A DNA stretch of 64,000 bases from Roseiarcus sp963767245 (GCA_963767245.1 CAVYDG010000018.1:1-64000), one strand, 5' to 3'. Shown: positions 17,043-26,007, counted from the first letter of the stretch. Translations and numbers: made by a program. The notes: a model not told the origin generated them from the letters alone.

Positions 17043-18014
17043 ATGACCCGGCTCATCGATACGCTCGCCGAGCGCGTTGCGCCCGGACCGCCGCGCCATC
17101 CCGAGAAGGCGCACCGGCCGGACCAGCCGGTCGCCCGGAAGCCGCCCTGGATCCGCGTCAAGGCGCCCGGCTCGCCCGTCTATTCGGAGACGCTGAGCCT
17201 CGTGCGCGAGCTCAAGCTCTCAACCGTCTGCGAGGAGGCGCGCTGTCCCAACATCGGCGGGTGCTGGGACAAGCGCCAAGCGACCTTCATGATCATGGGT
17301 GACACCTGCACCCGCGCCTGCGCCTTCTGCAATGTGCGCACCGGCCTGCCCGATCCGCTCGACGACAACGAACCCGACCGCGTCGCCGACGCGGTCGCCA
17401 GGCTCGCGCTCGCCCATGTCGTGGTGACCTCAGTCGACCGTGACGATCTCGCCGACGGCGGGGCGCGGCATTTCGCCCGCACCATCGCCGCCATCCGCCG
17501 CGCCGCGCCTGGGACCACCATCGAGGTGCTGACGCCGGATTTCCTCCGCAAGGAGCGGGCGCTCGAGGCCGTCGTCGCGGCCAGGCCGGACGTGTTCAAC
17601 CACAACCTCGAAACCGTGCCGTCGAAATATCTGACTGTCCGTCCGGGCGCGCGCTATTTCGCGTCGCTGAGGCTCCTGCAGCGCGCCAAGGAGTTGGACG
17701 CGTCGCTGTTCACCAAATCGGGGGTGATGGTGGGCCTGGGCGAAGAGCGCAACGAAGTCCAGCAGATGATGGACGACATGCGCGCGGCCGGCGTCGATTT
17801 CCTCACCATCGGCCAGTATCTGCAGCCGACCGCCAAACATCACGCTGTCGAGCGCTTCGTGACGCCCGAGGAATTCGCCGATTACGCGACGATCGGCCTG
17901 GCCAAGGGCTTCCTGCTCGTCTCGTCGTCGCCGCTGACCCGCTCCTCGCACCACGCCGGCGACGACTTCGCGCGGCTCAGAAGCGCCCGGGCAGCCGCGC
18001 TTCGCGGCGGTTGA
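17043..18014 (+). CDS. lipA: Lipoyl synthase
   Basis: Radical SAM enzyme of 323 residues that inserts two sulfurs into octanoyl groups of lipoyl domains. The auxiliary cluster motif CEEARCPNIGGC and the radical SAM motif CTRACAFC are both present. LTIGQYLQPTAKHH is near the C-terminus, and RSSHHAGDDF holds the conserved serine that caps the auxiliary cluster (the usual form is RSSYHAGD). Length is normal. ATG 17043 fits the family start. tRNA-Lys lies 51 bases downstream. Confidence 0.96.
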   Translation: MTRLIDTLAERVAPGPPRHPEKAHRPDQPVARKPPWIRVKAPGSPVYSETLSLVRELKLSTVCEEARCPNIGGCWDKRQATFMIMGDTCTRACAFCNVRTGLPDPLDDNEPDRVADAVARLALAHVVVTSVDRDDLADGGARHFARTIAAIRRAAPGTTIEVLTPDFLRKERALEAVVAARPDVFNHNLETVPSKYLTVRPGARYFASLRLLQRAKELDASLFTKSGVMVGLGEERNEVQQMMDDMRAAGVDFLTIGQYLQPTAKHHAVERFVTPEEFADYATIGLAKGFLLVSSSPLTRSSHHAGDDFARLRSARAAALRGG

Positions 18015-18065
18015 CCCTGCTGCCGCGAGGCTGTACGCACAGGCCCACGCCTGCGAGCCCGAGGC

Positions 18066-18141
18066 GAGCGCGTAGCTCAATAGGTAGAGCATCTGACTTT
18101 TAATCAGAGGGTCGTGGGTTCGATTCCCACCGCGCTCACCA
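18066..18141 (+). tRNA. tRNA-Lys (UUU)
   Basis: Acceptor arm GAGCGCG pairs with CGCGCTC, and an encoded CCA follows at 18139-18141. The D arm GCTC..GAGC is present. The anticodon stem TCTGA/TCAGA encloses CTTTTAA with anticodon TTT (18099-18101). The T arm holds GGTTCGATTCC. Confidence 0.97.
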
Positions 18142-18280
18142 AATACGATCAAAAGCTTAGAGCAGGTGTCCCGCCTGGTCCTGTGAACCCATCCGTGGGC
18201 TGCGGCCTGCGGCGGTGGCGGAAAATTAACCCTTGGTTTGGAAGATGGTCTGCGCGGGGGCTCCTCCCGTGGAGAGAAGC

Positions 18281-18376
18281 GTGAGTTATATCGTCTTTGC
18301 CCTTCTGTCAGTGGCGGTTGTTCGCCTGGCTGTCGTGTGTGTCTACCCCAAACGTACTATTCCGACCGACGATTAG
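18281..18376 (+). CDS. Very small membrane peptide, 31 aa
   Basis: GTG 18281 is preceded at close distance by GGAGAGAAGC, a strong ribosome-binding site. The product is one hydrophobic helix (YIVFALLSVAVVRLAVVCVY) with a short tail PKRTIPTDD. It would span the inner membrane once with a basic residue just outside. No family is known. The strong RBS and clean hydrophobic segment support it, but its size leaves doubt. Confidence 0.5.
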   Translation: MSYIVFALLSVAVVRLAVVCVYPKRTIPTDD

Positions 18377-18425
18377 AACGCGAGCCGCTTCGAATACGGC
18401 CGCCATCGCACGATAGGCCCTTTTC

Positions 18426-18596
18426 TCAGTCCCGCTCGCTGAACATATTGGTGCGGCTCGGTTTGTGGTCATTCCGCTGATAGACCGCAAAGCGCAGCCC
18501 GGCGAAGCCGAGCGAGGTCATCGTCCACATCGCTGGTTCTGGAACCACGCGGCCGGACGCCGGGGCGCTGAAGCCTTCATCGCAACCAACAGGATC
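18426..18596 (-). pseudogene. Relic of a PEP-CTERM protein tail
   Basis: One minus-strand frame reads GFSAPASGRVVPEPAMWTMT, then SLGFAGLRFAVYQRN, a recognisable but eroded PEP-CTERM sorting signal. No body of a secreted protein is attached. The sequence upstream contains the promoter region of the 73-aa gene on the other strand. It appears to be the end of a lost gene. Confidence 0.5.
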
Positions 18597-18635
18597 CGAT
18601 CCGGCGCGCCGGAAGCTGGGCGGTCGATGACGAAG

Positions 18636-18651
18636 TGTGACGTACGTCACA
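18636..18651. promoter_or_regulatory. CRP/FNR-family-like palindrome, copy 3
   Basis: TGTGACGTACGTCACA is a perfect 16-bp palindrome with the same half-sites as copy 1. A -10-like TTAAAA begins at 18673, exactly 29.5 bases from the centre, as in copy 1. The 73-residue gene starts 97 bases after the site. Confidence 0.65.
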
Positions 18652-18747
18652 GCGCCGCTGGGGCAGGCATGGTTAAAAGGCCCCCACCTGAAGGAAAAAG
18701 GCAGGAAACGGCCGAGTAGCAAGCGAAAGAAGGGAAATTGAATCGTT

Positions 18748-18969
18748 ATGGAGACGGTTATGGACGGGATCGACAAGCACGCAGCGTTCTACCAGGGGTA
18801 TTTGCCCGCCGAGCGCAGCCTGATCCCGATGACAATTGCGCTGGCGACCATTGTCGCTCTGTGGTTTTTTCTTTACCTGGTCATCGCCGTCGGTCCGCAG
18901 ACCGAGGCGGAGACGGTGCGCCCCGGAACTCACGCGGCGCCGATCGCCTTGCGGTCCGAAACCCGCTGA
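18748..18969 (+). CDS. Small single-pass membrane protein, 73 aa
   Basis: ATG 18748 follows AAGGGAA at ten bases; a second ATG at 18760 is possible. The product has a polar start, then a membrane helix (PMTIALATIVALWFFLYLVI, residues 28-47) and a short soluble tail. It is framed by a CRP-like palindrome and a strong terminator, the same organisation as the 38-aa gene at 2912. No family known. Confidence 0.65.
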   Translation: METVMDGIDKHAAFYQGYLPAERSLIPMTIALATIVALWFFLYLVIAVGPQTEAETVRPGTHAAPIALRSETR

Positions 18970-19042
18970 AGGCGCCGGCCCGACCCGAGGCGCAGGATCG
19001 CGGAAAATCACCAGCGCAGGCGTCCGGGACAGATGCAACACC

Positions 19043-19073
19043 AAGAGGCCGCCACGATCGTGGCGGCCTCTTT
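19043..19073 (+). terminator. Rho-independent terminator after the 73-aa gene
   Basis: A perfect GC-rich hairpin, arms AAGAGGCCGCCAC and GTGGCGGCCTCTT around GATC, is followed by TTTC. It lies 73 bases after the stop codon. Confidence 0.75.
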
Positions 19074-19167
19074 CAATTAAGCTGAAACCTTGTTTGGCCG
19101 TGAGCGATGGCCGCGCGGTCGGCCCGGAGCCGCCGAGGATGGCGGCGTCGACCTGGAGGAGCGCGAA

Positions 19168-20457
19168 TCAGCGCCGGGCTTCCAATTCCGCTCTGAGCGC
19201 TCTTTCCACCGCCTTCAATTGAGCTTCGGTCTCCGATCCGGAGGGTCGTGGCGCGCCGGGGATCTGGACCGACGCCAGCGCCGGGGATGGAACGCCCCGC
19301 TCGGCCGCGATGCGCCCGGCACGCAGGACGAGCGACCGCGGCGGCCGATCGGCGACCGCCTCAGCGACGCTGGCCGCTTCGATGGCGACGAGGTCGGCGA
19401 CGGCGCCGGCCCGGAGCCCCCGCCGCGGATCGCCGAGCGCCTTGTCCGCTTCGCTCGTGGCGAGGACGAAGGCATGACCGAGGTCGCGGTTCGTGAACAT
19501 CTCGTGGCGCTGGGCGATAATCGCGGCGCGGTCGAGCATGTCGCCGTTGCCGAAGGGCGACCAGCAGTCGCGAATATTGTCGGAGCCGGCGAACACCGTG
19601 ACCCCGCGGGCGCGGAGCGCCTTCACCGGCGGGACAGGCGCGGACGCCGGGCAGGAGGTCATGATCGCCACTTCCGCGCGCGCCAGCAGCTCGGCGGTCT
19701 CCTCGAACAAGCGCGGCGCTATGGTCCCGAGCGCGAAGGCGTGGCTGACGGCGACCCGCCCCTGAAGGCCGGCCGCGATGGTGCGCTCGGCGATGTCGCG
19801 AAGCTCGCCGGCGCCGGTGTCGCCGAAGTCGTGCAAATGGATGTCGATGCCCTTGCCGAACGCCTCGGCGAGGCCGAAGACGATGTCGAACTGGCCTTTG
19901 ACGTCGCCGTCGAAGCCCGCCGGGTCGAGGCCGCCGATCACCTCGGCGCCGGCCATAAGCGCCGCGGCCAGGAGGTCGGGCGCCCCGGTCTCCGTCGTCA
20001 CGCCGCTTTGCGGGAACGCGACGAGCTGAATGTCGATCCAGTCGCGAAACGCCTCGCGCACCCTAATCACCGCTTCGAGGTTGTCGAGGCCGACATCATT
20101 GTCGATGTCGACGTGGCTGCGCACGCGCGTCACGCCATTGGCGATCAGCGTGCGGACAAGCGCCGACGCGCGAGCTTCGATCGGCAGGGCGACCTTGTGG
20201 CGCTGGATGCGCTCGGCGGCGATGCGTTCGCGCACGCTGCGTCCCCCGACATGGGGGAGCCGCGGCGCGCCCCAATGGGTCTTGTCGAGATGGAGGTGGC
20301 CGTCGACGAACGCCGGCAAGAGGAGCAAGCCGCCGAGATCGATGAGTTCATCGGTCGCCGCCGCAGTCCCCGGCGCATGGGTCGCGACGATGAGGCCGCC
20401 GCCGATTTCGACATCGGCGAGACCCCCCTCGGGCAGGCGCGCGTTGGCCAGGATCAT
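19168..20457 (-). CDS. Cytosine-deaminase-like amidohydrolase
   Basis: A 429-residue metal-dependent hydrolase. It has the metal motif FVDGHLHLDKTHWG, then SHVDIDNDVGL, IHLHDFGD, AVSHAFALG and the terminal metal ligand region GSDNIRDCWSPFGNGDML. This set is typical of the CodA/cytosine deaminase branch, which removes ammonia from pyrimidines or related rings; the actual substrate is not determined. Its start overlaps by one base the stop of the questin-oxidase-like gene (TGATG), so the two are translationally coupled. Confidence 0.85.
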   Translation of the reverse strand: MILANARLPEGGLADVEIGGGLIVATHAPGTAAATDELIDLGGLLLLPAFVDGHLHLDKTHWGAPRLPHVGGRSVRERIAAERIQRHKVALPIEARASALVRTLIANGVTRVRSHVDIDNDVGLDNLEAVIRVREAFRDWIDIQLVAFPQSGVTTETGAPDLLAAALMAGAEVIGGLDPAGFDGDVKGQFDIVFGLAEAFGKGIDIHLHDFGDTGAGELRDIAERTIAAGLQGRVAVSHAFALGTIAPRLFEETAELLARAEVAIMTSCPASAPVPPVKALRARGVTVFAGSDNIRDCWSPFGNGDMLDRAAIIAQRHEMFTNRDLGHAFVLATSEADKALGDPRRGLRAGAVADLVAIEAASVAEAVADRPPRSLVLRAGRIAAERGVPSPALASVQIPGAPRPSGSETEAQLKAVERALRAELEARR

Positions 20458-21530
20458 CAGACGAGGTTCAACCGTTTCGCCGCCGCATATCGGTAGAGCG
20501 GGTCGCCATAGCGCTTGAATTCTTCGCCAGCAGAGAAGCTGAGGCTCAGATCATGCTCGTCGTCATGAGTAATCGCCTCGCGGAAAATCTCGGGCCAATC
20601 GGGTAGGGGCATGCGCCGCCAGGCTTCGAACTGATCGGCGCCTGGGAGAGGGGAAAAGCCAATCTTTGGCGCGAGCGATGCAATCGCCTGCCAGAAATAG
20701 CGCAGCGGCGGACCGCGGTCGGGCGTGCGCGGCGCGATCAGCCTCAGCCAGTGGGTTCCGGTCACGGCGTGGAGAGCGCAAAAGTCGAGCGTCGCGGCAT
20801 AGAGCGCAAGCGAGCAGCGGGCGACCCGGTCATGGGTCTGAGGCCCGATCGCCATGAGGTCGACGACGGGCGCGAATTCGGGCTTGAGCGCAATCGCGCG
20901 CATGAAATGCCACAAGAGATCGCGCTCCGTCTCCACCTGCCGGAAGGTCGCCGGCCCTGACATGAAGGCGAGAACCTCGGCCGGATCGTCGGTCGTCGGC
21001 GCGCGGCCACGCGATGCGCCGAGCGGCAGGTAGGTCGCGGCCCAATAGCCGAGCGCGACGCCGGTTTCCTCTTCGCTGGCGGTCATCGTCGCGTAGGCCA
21101 TGCGCATGAACGCATGGAGTGCGCTCGCCGCCATGCCGCGCATGAGCTCAGGCAGGTAGTGGATGGCTGCCGGCGTCGCGCCGAGCAGCGCGACTTCACG
21201 GGCGAAGAACGCCCGGTAGTCGCCTTCGCGCTCGCGCTGGCCCAGGAACTCACGCCAGTTGTTGCGCGTGACCTCCGCCGTCAGTTCCGGGACGGGAACC
21301 AGCCCGTTCTGCTTATGGTAGATCTGGCAATAGGCTTCCAGGCGCTCGTCGCTTGCGCCCATCCGATGCAGCGCGACAAGAACCATCGGCAGGTGATTGG
21401 CGAGAAAGAGCGGGAACTCGGCGCTCCATCGCCGCGACCATGCGACCGCCCGGTCGAGTCCCCGCCGCGTCGCGGGGTTCGGATGCGAGGAGATGGCGCG
21501 CGCCGACGCCGCTCTCATGAGTTCCTCCAA
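20457..21530 (-). CDS. Questin-oxidase-like family protein
   Basis: A 357-residue soluble protein. FLANHLPMVLVALHRMGASD and YCQIYHKQNGLVPVP near the N-terminus, with further histidine-containing helices (AVTGTHWLRLI), match the questin oxidase-like family. Its founding members open an anthraquinone ring by a Baeyer-Villiger-type reaction. The bacterial role is unknown. It is the first gene of a two-gene unit with an amidohydrolase, which suggests ring oxidation followed by hydrolysis, but this is inference. Confidence 0.75.
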   Translation of the reverse strand: MEELMRAASARAISSHPNPATRRGLDRAVAWSRRWSAEFPLFLANHLPMVLVALHRMGASDERLEAYCQIYHKQNGLVPVPELTAEVTRNNWREFLGQREREGDYRAFFAREVALLGATPAAIHYLPELMRGMAASALHAFMRMAYATMTASEEETGVALGYWAATYLPLGASRGRAPTTDDPAEVLAFMSGPATFRQVETERDLLWHFMRAIALKPEFAPVVDLMAIGPQTHDRVARCSLALYAATLDFCALHAVTGTHWLRLIAPRTPDRGPPLRYFWQAIASLAPKIGFSPLPGADQFEAWRRMPLPDWPEIFREAITHDDEHDLSLSFSAGEEFKRYGDPLYRYAAAKRLNLV

Positions 21531-21632
21531 TGCGCCGGCTGCGTTGCTATCCCATCTGTCCCGGCTTGGAAAGCCGCCGATCAGAAGCGAACAGGCGCTT
21601 GCTTGTTTTTGACTGGTCGGCGCACAATTTGA

Positions 21633-21667
21633 TTGATCTCGCGAAAATCAGGGTGCTAGCCTGATTT
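21633..21667 (+). promoter_or_regulatory. Candidate promoter and operator of the sugar ABC operon
   Basis: A -35-like TTGATC (21633) and -10-like TAGCCT (21657) are 18 bases apart. A perfect inverted repeat AAATCAGG-N7-CCTGATTT (21645-21667) covers the spacer and the -10, the position expected of a repressor site. The binding-protein gene starts 27 bases later. No regulator gene lies nearby. Confidence 0.5.
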
Positions 21668-21693
21668 ATCGTCATCAAGGGGAGAAGACCGCA

Positions 21694-22980
21694 ATGAAAC
21701 CGTTCATCGGTTGCGCCACGGCGTTTGCGCTCGGCGTGCTGACGTCGGTCGGTCTTTCGGGCGCGGAGGCCGCCGACAAGCCTTATGACGGCGTGACGCT
21801 CAACCTCGCGTCGCAGAACGATCAGTTCGCGGCGGTGCTGGCGGCGATCGCGCCCGAATTCGAGGCGATGACCGGCGCCAAGGTCAATGTCGATATTCTC
21901 AGTTACCCGGAGCTTCTAACCAAGATCACCGCCGATTACGTCGGCCATACCAAGGGCTATGACCTCGCGACTGTCGATATCGTATGGTCGGGCCAGTTCG
22001 CCGAGGCTGGCTACACCGTCGATCTCACCGACTGGATCAGGCGCGACGCCGCGGAAATCAAGGTCGACGACATCTACCCCTCGTTGATGGCTTCTCTCGG
22101 CGGCTACAAGGGCAAGCAGGTCGCGTTCCCGTTCGCCGGTTACGCGAACGTGCTCGCCTATCGCAAGGACCTGTACGAAGCCGCCGGTCTCAAGCCGCCG
22201 GCGACGATGGAGGAATTCGTCGCCGACGCGCTCAAGTTGACCGACAAGAACAAGAAGGTGTTCGGCTTCGTCGCCAATGGCCAGAAGGGCCCGGCAGTGG
22301 CGCAGGACTGGATGCAATATAATCGCCAGTTCGGAGGCTCGATCCTCGACAAGGACGGCAAGCCGGCGCTCAATTCCTCGGCCAACATCGCCAGCGTCGT
22401 CGCTTACAAGAAACTGTTCGATGACGCCGCGCCTCCGGGCGCCGCCGACTATGATTGGGGCGGCCGCGAGGAGAGCTTCCGCCAGGGGTTGGTCGCCAAT
22501 ATGCAGACCTGGTCGATTGGCGCCGCCGACTATGACAACCCGAAAGTGTCGAAGATCGCCGGCAAGGCCGGGATCGTGCTGACGCCCTCGGCCAGCGGGA
22601 TGCCGCAGGAATACGGCATCGGCGGCTGGGCGCTCGGCATCAACAAGGACATCGACCCAAAGAAGCAGGAGGCAGCCTGGGCCTTCGTCAAATGGGTGAC
22701 GAGCCCTGCGGTTCACAAGGAGCTCAACCTGCGCGGCGCCGGAAGCTATCTGCGCAAGAGCGAAATGACCGATCCGGAGTTGCTCGCCAAGTACCCGTTC
22801 CTGCCGGTCATCGCGACCTCGTTCGAGCATGGCGACGGCGACTTTCGGCCGCGCATTCCGCAATATCCCGAATTGCAGGATTTGATCGGCGGCGCCATCA
22901 ATGCGGTCCTGGTTGGCCAGGCCGACCCGAAAGCCGCAATGGACGGCATTCAGGCCAAGGCGGAGGCGCTGTTCAAATGA
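21694..22980 (+). CDS. ABC transporter sugar-binding protein
   Basis: Extracellular solute-binding protein, family 1, 428 residues. A signal peptide ends at about residue 26 (SVGLSGAEA). The mature protein has the family features DLATVDIVWSGQFAEAGYTV, PFAGYANVLAYRKDLYEAAG and EYGIGGWALGI, followed by a C-terminal helical end with DPKAAMDGIQAKAEALFK. It captures a carbohydrate in the periplasm for the permeases and ATPase that follow. GGGGAGAAG precedes ATG 21694. Confidence 0.92.
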   Translation: MKPFIGCATAFALGVLTSVGLSGAEAADKPYDGVTLNLASQNDQFAAVLAAIAPEFEAMTGAKVNVDILSYPELLTKITADYVGHTKGYDLATVDIVWSGQFAEAGYTVDLTDWIRRDAAEIKVDDIYPSLMASLGGYKGKQVAFPFAGYANVLAYRKDLYEAAGLKPPATMEEFVADALKLTDKNKKVFGFVANGQKGPAVAQDWMQYNRQFGGSILDKDGKPALNSSANIASVVAYKKLFDDAAPPGAADYDWGGREESFRQGLVANMQTWSIGAADYDNPKVSKIAGKAGIVLTPSASGMPQEYGIGGWALGINKDIDPKKQEAAWAFVKWVTSPAVHKELNLRGAGSYLRKSEMTDPELLAKYPFLPVIATSFEHGDGDFRPRIPQYPELQDLIGGAINAVLVGQADPKAAMDGIQAKAEALFK

Positions 22981-23046
22981 CGTCGGGAGGACGCGTCTGA
23001 GGCGCGGGACGATTCGACCAGCGGCGGGGCGACGCCCGGCATCAAT

Positions 23047-23997
23047 GTGAGTGTCCTCTCGCGGAACGGCGTACAGCGCGCCAATGCCGCCACCGCGCCC
23101 TCAGCGGGGTTCGCTTACGCCCGCAAGCGACAACTGTTCCTGGCCGCGCTCGCGGCGCCGGCCTTCCTTTACGTGCTTGCGGTTGCGGTCGGCCCGATGG
23201 TGCAGGGCTTTCTCTACTCCTTCGACAATTATAACCTGATCCGGCCCGGTTCGCGCCATTTTGTCGGGCTTGGCAATTATATCGACTTGTGGCGCGACCC
23301 GACGGCGCGCAGCGCGGTGATCAATACATTTGTCTTCACATTCGGCGCGGTGACGATCGAATTCGTGCTCGGCCTTGGCGTCGCGCTCCTGCTGTGGCGC
23401 GACGATTGGTTCAACCGGATCGCGCTCGGGCTTCTGCTCGTTCCGGCGACGGTGACGCCGCTGGTGGTCGGGCTGGTGTTCAAGGCGCTGCTCAATCCTG
23501 AATACGGCATGATCGGCTATGCCTTGGCCGAATCCGGCCTTTCCGGCCCGCGTGGTCTGCTCGCCGAACCTCAGCGGGCGCTCCTAACCCTGGTCGCGAT
23601 CGACGCTTGGGAATGGACGCCGCTGATGGCGCTGATCCTGCTGGCCGGACTTAAATCCCTGCCGACGGACATTCTCGAGGCCGCCGCGGTCGATGGCGCG
23701 ACCGCGGCGCAGCGGTTCCAGCTGGTCATCCTGCCGCTGTTGCTGCCGGCGGCGTTTCTGGCGTTGATCTTGCGCATGATGGACGCCTTCCGGGTGTTCG
23801 ACATCATTTTCGTCAGTACCGGCGGCGGCCCGGCGGACGCGACCAACACCCTGATGATCTATGGCGTCAAACAGGGGCTCGAGTTCTTCAATATCGGCGC
23901 CGCTTCCGCCGTCAGCACTTTGATCGTCGTCTGCATCCTCGTCATGGCTGCGGCCTTCATCGCCGTGCTGAACCCCGCGAGGAACCGGCATGCCTGA
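23047..23997 (+). CDS. Sugar ABC transporter permease, first subunit
   Basis: MalF/UgpA-type inner membrane permease of 316 residues with six membrane helices. The EAA loop reads DILEAAAVDGATAAQRFQLV, followed by LPLLLPAAF. The start is a GTG at 23047 with a weak ribosome-binding site. The last eight bases overlap the next permease gene, so the two subunits are translationally coupled. Confidence 0.9.
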   Translation: MSVLSRNGVQRANAATAPSAGFAYARKRQLFLAALAAPAFLYVLAVAVGPMVQGFLYSFDNYNLIRPGSRHFVGLGNYIDLWRDPTARSAVINTFVFTFGAVTIEFVLGLGVALLLWRDDWFNRIALGLLLVPATVTPLVVGLVFKALLNPEYGMIGYALAESGLSGPRGLLAEPQRALLTLVAIDAWEWTPLMALILLAGLKSLPTDILEAAAVDGATAAQRFQLVILPLLLPAAFLALILRMMDAFRVFDIIFVSTGGGPADATNTLMIYGVKQGLEFFNIGAASAVSTLIVVCILVMAAAFIAVLNPARNRHA

Positions 23998-24812
23998 CCG
24001 CGCGCGCGTGACCCTGCTTATGCGGCGCGCCGCGACCTGCGCCGTGCTGGTCGTCGCGCTCGCGCCGGTCGTCTGGTTGTTCTCAATCGCCTACAAGCCG
24101 ACGAGCGATATCTTCGCATCCCCGCCGACCTTTCTGTTCTCGCCGACCTGGGACAATTTCTTAAGCGTCTTCCGTTACTTCAATCTCGGGGCGCTCATCG
24201 AAGTCGAGCCTCATCATCGCCGTCGGATCGACGGCGCTGTCGCTCCTCATCGGCGTGCCGGCGGGCTACGCGCTGGCGCGCGCGACCAGCCCGCGCGCCG
24301 TCTGGCTCGCCTATTTCTTTCTCATCATCCGCACTGTGCCGCCGATCGCGACGCTGATTCCGTTCTACCTCCTTATGCGCGACATCGGCCTGCTGGGCAC
24401 CTGGTGGGCGGTAATCATCCTCAACACCGCGCTCAATAGCGCCTTCGTCGTCTGGATGATGTTCTCGTTTTTCCGCGCCGCCCCAGTCTCGATAGAGGAG
24501 GCGGCGCTGACCGACGGCTGCACCGATTTCGGCGCCTTCGTCCGGATTGCCCTGCCCACCGTGGTTCCGGGCTTGATCGCCAGCGCGATCTTCTGCGTCA
24601 TGTTCTCCTGGAACGACTTTCTCTACGCCATGTTCCTCACCAAGGCCGACACCAAGACGATCTCGGTCGCCCTTCTCTCGGCTTATGGGACCAAGGACAT
24701 TTCATGGGGAACGCTGGGCGCGCTCGCCCATTTCTCCACGCTTCCGATCGTCGTGATGATGATCGCGCTCAACCGCTATTTCGTCCAGGGCCTGACCCAG
24801 GGCGTGCACTGA
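23990..24812 (+). pseudogene. Sugar ABC transporter permease, second subunit, frameshifted
   Basis: MalG/UgpE-type permease. The first frame gives the N-terminal helix and SIAYKPTSDIFASPPTFLFS. From about 24203, where one surplus base is likely, the frame changes to SLIIAVGSTALSLLIGVPAG, then ALARATSPRAVWLAYFFLII. The EAA loop is SIEEAALTDGCTDFGAFVRI. The joined protein has normal length (about 273 residues) and ends two bases before the ATPase start. If the lesion is real the whole importer is inactive, because both permeases are required. Confidence 0.85.
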
Positions 24813-24813
24813 G

Positions 24814-25974
24814 ATGGCTGCAATCCGCTTCTCAGGTGTGAACAAGACTTACCCGAACGGTCAGGTCGCGGTGAGCGACCTCAACCTCGACATCGAGGAC
24901 GGCGAATTCCTTGTGCTGGTCGGGCCGTCCGGGTGCGGCAAGTCGACAGCGCTGCGCATGATCGCCGGCCTTGAGGAGATCACCAGCGGCGCGCTTACGA
25001 TCGGCGGCGCGGTCGCCAATGGTCTCTCGCCGCGCCAGCGCAACGTCGCGATGATTTTCCAGAGCTACGCGCTCTACCCCCATCTCACCGTCGGCGAAAA
25101 TCTCGGCTTCGCACTGAAGGTCCGCGGGGAAGCCCGCAGCCGGATCGGCGCCCGCGTCAGCCAAACGGCCGCGATGCTCGAACTTGCTTCCCTGCTCGCG
25201 CGCCGGCCGGGACAGCTTTCGGGTGGACAGCGGCAGCGCGTCGCGATGGGCCGGGCGATCATTCGCCATCCGTCCGCGTTTCTGATGGACGAGCCGCTCT
25301 CCAATCTCGACGCGCGCCTGCGCGGCCAGATGCGGGTCGAGATCGCCCGCCTCCAACGCGCCGCCGGCGTCACCACGGTTTATGTGACGCACGACCAGGT
25401 CGAGGCGATGACGATGGCCGATCGGGTTGCGGTTATGCGCGACGGGGCGTTGCAGCAATTGGGCGCGCCGCGCGAACTTTACGACCAACCGGCCAATCTG
25501 TTCGTCGCCGGGTTCATCGGCGCCCCGCCGGTCAATCTCCTGGCTGGCTTGCTGCGTTCGGCGGGGCAGGGCGTCGAGCTCCAGCTTGCCGACGCGCGAA
25601 TCGTTCTGCCGCCCAAGGTCATGCAGACACGCCCGGGGCTCATGAGCTATCAGAACCGCGAGATCATTGTCGGAGTTCGGCCTGAGGCCGCGTGGCTGTC
25701 AGACGACCGTCCAGCCGCGCTTTCGGGCACGGTCGCGTTTCAGGAGGACCTCGGCGCAAGTATGGTCACAACGGTCGAACTGGCGGCCGGAGCGCGAAGC
25801 GAAGGCGCAATCGTCGAGGACTTGAGCGAATCCGCTGTTCCCCGAGTGTCGACCCGGATGCGGATTGTCGCCCAGAGCGGCGCGCAACGCGTCGCCGGCA
25901 GGCAGGTCCGCGTCGGGCTCGACCTCGAGCGTCTGCGCTTCTTCGATCCGGTGAGCAAGCTCGCGATCGTTTGA
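24814..25974 (+). CDS. Sugar ABC transporter ATP-binding protein (MalK/UgpC type)
   Basis: A 386-residue ATPase with Walker A GPSGCGKST, Q-loop FQSYALYPHLTV, signature LSGGQRQRVAMGRA, Walker B FLMDEPLSNLD and switch HD (VTHDQVEAMT). C-terminal TOBE-type regulatory domains begin at about residue 235. These mark the single ATPase shared by the two permease subunits of a CUT1-family importer. It ends the plus-strand operon. Confidence 0.94.
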   Translation: MAAIRFSGVNKTYPNGQVAVSDLNLDIEDGEFLVLVGPSGCGKSTALRMIAGLEEITSGALTIGGAVANGLSPRQRNVAMIFQSYALYPHLTVGENLGFALKVRGEARSRIGARVSQTAAMLELASLLARRPGQLSGGQRQRVAMGRAIIRHPSAFLMDEPLSNLDARLRGQMRVEIARLQRAAGVTTVYVTHDQVEAMTMADRVAVMRDGALQQLGAPRELYDQPANLFVAGFIGAPPVNLLAGLLRSAGQGVELQLADARIVLPPKVMQTRPGLMSYQNREIIVGVRPEAAWLSDDRPAALSGTVAFQEDLGASMVTTVELAAGARSEGAIVEDLSESAVPRVSTRMRIVAQSGAQRVAGRQVRVGLDLERLRFFDPVSKLAIV

Positions 25975-26007
25975 GAAGAGCGCCGCCGTAGTGAGATGCG
26001 GCCCTGG

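Noticed and set aside
19090..20496. A 468-codon plus-strand open frame opposite the amidohydrolase
   Set aside because: It is made of Arg, Gly, Asp and His repeats; the opposite strand has the full amidohydrolase metal motifs.
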